NCBI GenBank assembly: GCA_054601695.1
Contig: BAAHQB010000096.1
Span: forward strand, 310,001-374,000
From: Amorphochlora amoebiformis
Lineage: Eukaryota > Cercozoa > Chlorarachniophyceae
Direction: 5' to 3'
DNA length: 64,000 bases
Part shown: piece after piece, positions 1-64,000 of the stretch
Layout of the letters: the number at the start of each line of letters is the position of its first letter
Numbering within the stretch: the stretch's first letter is position 1
Position numbers and translations under genes: made by a program
The notes under the pieces: model-generated
Seen by the model: only the letters and a program-made list of their open reading frames with translations
Told to the model about the DNA's origin: nothing
The model's database searches: none

Positions 1-6
1 ATATAC

Positions 7-45
<39 letters not shown>

Positions 46-188
46 CATGCACACTATATACACACATATACACATATACACATATACATATGCACACATA
101 TATGTTTACATATAGATATAAATATATATACACATACATACATATATATATAAACACATATACACATAGTACATATAATATATATCAG

Positions 189-4066
<3,878 letters not shown>

Positions 4067-4310
4067 CTTGATTACCAGTGTCTAGAGCGTGTACGGCTCA
4101 TCGTCTATCAAGTCTATATCATCAATCTCTAGCTAGACCATGCTGACTGAGATTAATTAACGCTTGACATAATCATGTTGGCCGTTCTAATTAATTGAAA
4201 AACACTTTTAGTTCAAACTGCATTGACCTAGTTGATTGATATACTAGTTATGAGATATCATATGCATATATATATATATATATATATATACTTACAGATA
4301 TACATACATA

Positions 4311-4362
<52 letters not shown>

Positions 4363-4655
4363 CTAGACTGACAGTACACGGATGTAACGATGTGTAATTG
4401 TAACACATAAAAGACATATGGATTCAGTCAACGCATATGCATACGTGATTGCTGCTAAACTTCTAAGCACAATATAGACTACATAGAGCGCTTGGACGGA
4501 ACAGATTAAGGCTGAGTAGCTTGGACCTCCGGAGAGTTTGTATGTTCCTGGCCGTACCTCAAAATTGACACTAAGGGAACACAGAATAAGTTTAATACAT
4601 GCGTACAATCTAGATTATGTTACTATTAATATGTATGTATGTATAAAATGTATAA

Positions 4656-4697
<42 letters not shown>

Positions 4698-5015
4698 TTT
4701 ATGTATAAATAATACGTATATATTTACATAGATACAATAATATATAATTATGTAATAATATATAGTTTAATGATGTATACATATAATACCATACATCATT
4801 ATTTATTTGTAAGAGTAGATGTAAACGAATGTAATGTATTTCATTTAAATAAAATATCTTACTTTGATGTATATGCGTAATATAGTAATCATAATAATTA
4901 GTAATGATACTAAAATGATAATATTAATAATAAACTGACATACTTTTATTATACATATACATGTAAATGTATGTAGAATATTAAATATACATATATATAT
5001 TACATATATATATAT

Positions 5016-5070
<55 letters not shown>

Positions 5071-5132
5071 AACACATTATTATGTCCATAAATATAGGTA
5101 TTTGTACACACACATATATATATATATACATA

Positions 5133-5195
<63 letters not shown>

Positions 5196-5387
5196 ATATT
5201 CTGCATTTGTCATAAATATATATATGTATATTTGTGTGTATGTATATATTATACAATATATATATATATATATATACATATATATATAGGTGTATATTTG
5301 TATATGTATGTTACGTTTATGTATATTTACATACATACATAAATACGCTGTACACACATACTTTCAATAATTTCTCAACCTACCTAG
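4067..5387. other. convergent intergenic spacer
   Basis: This lies between the stops of the RS-rich gene and eIF5. It holds two unique islands, 4067-4260 and 4355-4620, without a convincing open frame or RNA gene. The rest is TA arrays and AT-rich sequence with ATAAT/TAATA words (4620-5340). I see no poly(A) signal that stands out from the AT background. Confidence 0.6.
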
Positions 5388-5937
5388 TTAATCGTCATCT
5401 TCCTCCTCAGCCTCTTGCAACCAAATGACAAAGGGTTTCGCGGCTTTGCGGACTGCGACTGCGGAATCCCTCGTGATCAAGCTAGTCTCAGGGGGAGATT
5501 CAGCCCATTTCTACAGAATAGACCTGTCAGCATATGAACAACACCCCAGGTGAAACTGGTAACTTACAATAATAGCTTCCTCTTCAAGTACGTCAGCATC
5601 GTAGAGCTTTTGCAGAATGATCGGGGTTCTCTTCAACATTATCTTGTCGCCCACTCCAACGAGCTCTTCCATACAAAGCAGGAAGAGGTTGGTGGCGTGA
5701 GGAGTAGTCGCGATCTGAGAGGGGTGATTGTGGGAAGGTGATTTAGCTGTTTGTTTATTAGAAACGAGGCGCTGTATACCCTTCCGTAGAGCTTCGCATT
5801 CTTCTCGAACTGGCTCGCAACACTCTTCGGATCGGAGGTGTCTATCGTGGATTCGATCAGAATCTTGAACTTCTCAGTCTCGCTGAATCTGATGATTGGA
5901 GATTTAGTGGAAGATATATTATATTACACACAAACAC

Positions 5938-5977
<40 letters not shown>

Positions 5978-6115
5978 ATATATGTTATAGAATTTGTGTG
6001 TGTGTGTGCGCATGGTGGTGTGTGTTGTGTGTATGCTCAATTCCTTATTTTTGTGTATTACATGTACCTAATCCTAACCCTTACCCTCAACCCCAAGGCA
6101 ACTAACCCTAACCCT

Positions 6116-6153
<38 letters not shown>

Positions 6154-6195
6154 TATATTACACATACACATACATATTTACACATGTAACATATG

Positions 6196-6288
<93 letters not shown>

Positions 6289-6414
6289 TTCATATGTATT
6301 ATGTATTTGAACGAACACACAATAAGCAAATCCATACATGTGTGTACATGCATACATATATATATGTATATATATATATGTATGTACATATATATATGTA
6401 TATGTGTATATATG

Positions 6415-6454
<40 letters not shown>

Positions 6455-6570
6455 GTATTAATATATAAATATATATATATGTATATATTTATAGTATCCA
6501 CGCACATAATAATATTTATAATATACACACACATATATTTATATACATATACATATACATATATAATATA

Positions 6571-6601
<31 letters not shown>

Positions 6602-6683
6602 GTAATATATATATACACATATTATAATATTTATTACAAATAATTAAATATATATATATATATATAAAACATTATATATATAT

Positions 6684-6742
<59 letters not shown>

Positions 6743-7905
6743 AAATATGTGTGTGTATTTTTGTAAACACACATATATAATACAAATATATGTTGTTATG
6801 TATCTTTAAATTACATACATTTTGTAAGCAAGGTAGGTATACAAGTATGTACGATGTGGTATACGTATATTTTTAATTTGTACACACATTGTAAGCAGTA
6901 TTTTTGTGTGTAGGTGCATATGTATGCACGTGTTCTTATACGTGCATTACGTTGATATTTGTATACGTGGTGTCGGAATAATTTATAAGCCTACCCTCTA
7001 GCCACTTGGAGAAGCTTCAACTCTGCGAGAATTTGAGGGACAGATGGGTCCTTCGTTTTGATGTAGTCACGAAGGACGAGAACCGGTGAATCCTTGGAGC
7101 TGACGGTGCTTACCTTCTCCCTCCCATTGGTCATCTGCAACATTCTGTCAGAAGTGCCCAGATTATTAAGATAAGCGCTACCTTCTCAAACTCTAACTTT
7201 TTGCGGGCTTCGACGGCCTCTTTAGTTGTGTCAGTGTGCCACACGACGTCCTCCTCTACCTTCCTGTCAGGCTTGCTCTTTGCCCCTGAAGCCTGCTTGG
7301 CTCTCCTTTCTCGCCTATCCTTTTTGCTAGACTTGTCCTTCTTTTTCCCCTTTCCGCTCTTGGTCTTGAGGATGTATGTTAGCAGACGATGCTGATTGTT
7401 TATTTGCCCGTTGTAGCCACAAGCTGCGCAGTCAATCTTGAGCGCAGTCTTTGTGACGTTCCACTTAATCTCTGGGAGTCTGGGATTGGATATGTCTCAG
7501 GTTATTTAGCTCCAACAAAGATTTGACAGTTTCTTACTCGCATCGAGGGCACAGGATGAACATCTGGATGAACTTGGTGAGGATCTTCTGTAGGTCGGGA
7601 GCGCCGTGGGCCCCGTTCACACTGGCACGCTCCGACTTGGAATCGTATTTAGACTGGGCTCCGAGCTCCACACCAAAGAACTTGGTGGGGTCTATTATGA
7701 GAACACACGTGATCAATGGTCCAGAAGGCAAGGAAGGCTCGGCGGTGGACTTACATTCGGGGGGAACGTTTAGAGCCTTCGCGACGTCTACCATATTGGG
7801 TACTATGGTACGAATACCGTTTCCACGACCCTCTATTTTGGCCTTGAGCTTGGGCATCTTATAACGGTACGATACATCTGTCTCGTCTCCTCCTATATTG
7901 ATCAT
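5388..7905 (-). CDS. EIF5: eukaryotic translation initiation factor 5 (eIF5), 7 exons
   Basis: eIF5 is the GTPase-activating protein for eIF2 in the 43S/48S complex. Exons on the complement: 7755-7905, 7538-7691, 7182-7479, 6995-7134, 5780-5888, 5568-5714 and 5388-5510; phases join exactly to 373 aa (yeast and human are about 405-431). Seen: the N-terminal [18 protein letters not shown] block; [16 protein letters not shown] created by splicing the 63-nt first intron; a zinc ribbon with CPRC and CAAC pairs; a Lys-rich linker; and a C-terminal W2/HEAT-type domain ending in an acidic [11 protein letters not shown] tail. The Arg of [10 protein letters not shown] is near the family's GAP-active N-terminus. 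I start at the ATG at 7903-7905 because it matches the family N-terminus; the frame stays open upstream to 8034 but those residues look unrelated. Introns 1-3 and 5-6 are short (about 45-65 nt), while intron 4 (5889-6994) is 1.1 kb of TA plus telomeric repeats. Confidence 0.95.
5889..6994 (-). repeat. TA-filled eIF5 intron 4 with degenerate telomeric block
   Basis: This 1.1-kb intron is mostly (TA)n and TATG/TACA variants. At 6067-6119 it carries degenerate CCCTAA repeats on the plus strand, which is TTAGGG in the sense of the gene. The remainder (6730-6985) is AT-rich non-coding sequence. Confidence 0.8.
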
Positions 7906-8153
7906 GTTGTCTGACTCTCGGCGGTATCGTGCACGGTATGATGGTGAAGCTGGTCTCCTTTCGGGTTGTGACTGTCCGCGGAGACGCTCGGAGACTTTGT
8001 GAGAATTTTGGAGGTTTTCTGGAAATTTCGACATTGAAATCGCCTAAAAGTCTTTTATAGTTTTCGAAATTCAAAATTAAGAACTTTTAATCTCGTGGGG
8101 TGCGATGGCCGACCTTGCTGAGCGCGTCGCATGCCAGGTTGAGGGCGGGGTTA
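7906..8153. promoter_or_regulatory. divergent intergenic promoter region, eIF5 / tether-like gene
   Basis: About 200-250 bp separate the eIF5 start (7905, minus) from the first candidate starts of the plus-strand gene. The segment is unique, has balanced composition, and lacks the TA arrays that fill introns here. A shared bidirectional promoter is inferred from geometry only; I recognise no core motif. A short ATG-led frame at 8105 (stop at 8171) could be an upstream ORF or a missed first exon. Confidence 0.45.
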
Positions 8154-37252
<29,099 letters not shown>

Positions 37253-37496
37253 ATACCCCTTAATCGATTAGGCAATGCCATAAAATGTTGAATATGTTTC
37301 ATTTGAGGTTTAATTTATAGAACTCTCCGGATGACAATTTTTGACAATTACACACTCACACAAAAACATGATCATGGCTAGTATGTATATATCTAGTGTA
37401 TGTATATATAAATATATATATATATATATATGTAATATATATATGTAATATATATATATATATACGAGATATATATATATATATATATATATATCA

Positions 37497-37542
<46 letters not shown>

Positions 37543-37592
37543 GTATGTATATAATGTATGTATACGAGATATATATATATGTATATATATCA

Positions 37593-37626
<34 letters not shown>

Positions 37627-37952
37627 GTATATATTATACTAGATATATATATACACTCTAGATACTAGATATATTACATTGTAATGATACAGTGATATGC
37701 GCAAGTTATACTAGTATAATCTGTAGAATCTCTAGAATCTAGATAACATATTACATAATTTACTCATTTACAGAATATTCTCTAGATTCTGGATATTACT
37801 AGTATTAGCAATGCGAGCTGGAGTCTGACTAGTCTAACTAGAATGAAATTTTAACACTTACTACTCGGCAACGTATTCAGATACTACTAGTACTAACAAC
37901 ATTAAAATTATAAATCTAGTATACCGGTCTCTGGTATATGCTATAATATGTG

Positions 37953-37998
<46 letters not shown>

Positions 37999-38080
37999 TA
38001 GATATATATAACGTATCTAGGTATATAAGATATATACAGATATATTATATTTTATATATATATATATATATACATATCCA

Positions 38081-38122
<42 letters not shown>

Positions 38123-38123
38123 A

Positions 38124-38157
<34 letters not shown>

Positions 38158-38634
38158 AGTATATATATGTATATATACATACATGTATATGCTCTAGATG
38201 ATATGCTACACAGTAACTAGAGTAAATATATCTAGTTATATACTAGATATAACATTACTAGTATTATTGCAATATAGCGGCGTCTACCAGATGATCTAGA
38301 TAGACTGATAGACTAACACACAATTATTTGTTCTTTATATACACTACGTGATTGACTACTAACTGTGTACCGATAATATACGAACTAGAGGGCGTATGTT
38401 TTAACTAGCAAAATGATGAAAAGTAATGTAGTCCCGTATGCACATAAGCTATAGCTGGACTAAGAACCATACACCGAGGAGAACAGTGAGCCTAAATCTA
38501 TGTAGTTAAAAGCACTGGATTTGATATATCTGTCCGAGATGAACCTGAAGTATTGTATATGTGTACGTAAATAATATATGTTTAAATATATACGTATATA
38601 TATATATATATATATATAATATTATATATACATT

Positions 38635-38677
<43 letters not shown>

Positions 38678-38813
38678 TATATAATATATAATATATATAA
38701 TATATATATATATATATATTACATTCATACAGATATGTATATGCATATATTTATATATATATATATATATATATACATATATACTCATACAGATATGTAT
38801 ATGTATTTATATG

Positions 38814-38869
<56 letters not shown>

Positions 38870-38872
38870 ATA

Positions 38873-38940
<68 letters not shown>

Positions 38941-38951
38941 TTTGTAATACC

Positions 38952-38995
<44 letters not shown>

Positions 38996-39057
38996 TATTT
39001 TAACCTATATATAGAAATGTATATATATATATATATATAATATATATATATATATAC

Positions 39058-39107
<50 letters not shown>

Positions 39108-39142
39108 TATATATTGTAAATACATATAAATTGTTCTTCTTA
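37253..39142. other. convergent intergenic spacer
   Basis: This lies between the stop of RasGAP-PIPK and the stop of POLA1. It holds TA arrays (37410-37640, 37955-38160, 38595-39110) and unique AT-rich islands (37253-37400, 37660-37940, 38190-38560) rich in CTAG and ACTAGT words. I see no gene. Confidence 0.7.
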
Positions 39143-47092
<7,950 letters not shown>

Positions 47093-47310
47093 CGCGGTTC
47101 TGGAGGCAAACTCTTTCCCACACAGCGAACTTTTTTGTTTGGGGGATCCCCAGGTGTCTGGTGGGATTCCTGACAATCCCTGGTTGTCCTGGGGGTGTCC
47201 CACAGAAGATAGTATTTGTCGGCTTACCCAGAGGTGGACAAAAGGAGGGAAGGCACGCCTTCGTTCTTTTGGGGTCGTGAGCGTTAGAGAGCCGGGGGGA
47301 AACAATCAAA
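47093..47310. promoter_or_regulatory. divergent promoter region, POLA1 / TPS
   Basis: 218 bp separate the two ATGs. The segment has no TA array, is moderately GC-rich and contains CCCCAGG/CCTGGGG-like words around 47145-47200. A bidirectional promoter is inferred from geometry; no TATA or initiator element is evident. Confidence 0.5.
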
Positions 47311-56778
<9,468 letters not shown>

Positions 56779-57749
56779 CGCATAATTATTATATCAAGCG
56801 TGAACTGTCGTAAAAGTTGGTTCAAACACTACATGGAGCCATACTGTGGCCGGAATGCGCATAGTTTTAATCCAATTGGTATTGTAAACTTATGACGTTG
56901 CGCCTAGCGTGTATGGCTACGCATACGCTAGATACGTAACTCGTACGTATTTGTGTATTTGTATCATGATATATATCTAGATATTCAGTCTAGCCATGGG
57001 ACTCTTGAAATGTGAAATGTGTCTTATTCAGTGCACACAACGATGGCGGATACACCTGTACAGTGATGATCGGACTCGTTTTAGGCTTTGACACATGCAC
57101 GCATTTAAACTAGTTCATAGATCACTAGTCTTTGACTTGCTAAGGGTACATGTATCCTTACATAAAATTTAAACGGTATACCTATCTAGCTATGCGCATG
57201 CAATACTGCATGCAGGCATGCGCATCACACAAACACAGTCGTGTATGTCTTGGCGTATACGTACATATACGCACGTGTACGTACGTACGTATACGTATGT
57301 ATACTGCTGCGACAACTACTGAGTGCTAGTCCGAGTAAGTATACACAGTCTAGACAGTACGTGCGTACGTACGTACATGATCGTATGTATATGAGTATAT
57401 TCTAGATATTATTCAGTACTGATGCTATTAGTACTGTTAATCACTAGTATTTCAAAGCAAACCACGGCATGCACGTACATTGTATGGCAAACGCGCACGA
57501 TATTTCCAATATTCTAGACTCCAGCTGTGACATATATTGTATGCGTACTGAACGTATACGACATATGTAAGGCTTACAATAAATCACTAGGCTCGTACGT
57601 ATGTGAACTATTCGATGTGCGCGCGCGTCACGAATTCAACTTGGATGACTCAATTAATCCAACAATGATAAACGTGGCTACTCGTGACAACAAGAGGTAA
57701 CGATTACGTCTTACCACTCGCATCTACCGTAACTAAATTTGTTAAAGCG
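56779..57749. other. convergent intergenic spacer TPS / TRM5
   Basis: Mostly unique, without TA arrays. It is rich in alternating words built on TACGTA and GTACGT (57240-57380) and in GCATGC near 57200. No open frame or RNA gene is recognised. Confidence 0.65.
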
Positions 57750-63899
<6,150 letters not shown>

Positions 63900-63912
63900 C
63901 TATATATATATT

Positions 63913-63978
<66 letters not shown>

Positions 63979-64000
63979 ATATATATATATATATATATAT

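Overview
The window comes from a nuclear eukaryotic genome that I cannot place to species. The evidence is spliceosomal introns in every gene, standard stop codons (TAA, TAG and TGA all used), vertebrate-type TTAGGG/CCCTAA telomeric repeats scattered internally, and eukaryote-only proteins. A unicellular protist is most likely: a plant-type (class II) trehalose-phosphate synthase sits beside DNA polymerase alpha, a RasGAP and a PIP kinase. More than half of the window is (TA)n microsatellite. It fills nearly all introns and much of the intergenic space and produces many meaningless Tyr/Ile reading frames.

After removing these arrays I reassembled seven genes by hand from short exon islands (most 30-120 bp), requiring GT-AG or GC-AG ends, compatible phases at each junction, and homology where I could see it. 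Layout: (1) 189-4066 +, 3' part of an Arg/Ser-rich protein; (2) 5388-7905 -, translation factor eIF5, 7 exons, complete; (3) about 8154-11555 +, a helical protein possibly of the CATCHR/Vps53 tether type; (4) 13747-37252 +, about 40 exons joining a Ras-GAP domain to a C-terminal phosphatidylinositol phosphate kinase in one phase-consistent frame of 891 codons; (5) 39143-47092 -, DNA polymerase alpha catalytic subunit, 10 exons, 1427 aa; (6) 47311-56778 +, class II trehalose-6-phosphate synthase/phosphatase, 31 exons, 914 aa; (7) 57750-63899 -, C-terminal part of tRNA m1G37 methyltransferase Trm5, running off the right edge. Gene pairs 2/3 and 5/6 are divergent with promoters of about 250 bp or less. 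Pairs 1/2, 4/5 and 6/7 are convergent.

The most unusual structure is a recurring one. Exon ends with their donors reappear as decayed partial copies inside the following TA intron, and exon starts with their acceptors reappear inside the preceding intron. I found this in at least five genes and on both strands. I call these splice-junction shadows. Other oddities are telomeric repeats placed directly before 3' splice sites, four or more GC-AG introns, a 500-bp CG/CA array, and loss of a family-conserved Asp at a splice junction in both the PIP kinase and the trehalose synthase. All gene models are hand inferences without transcript evidence.
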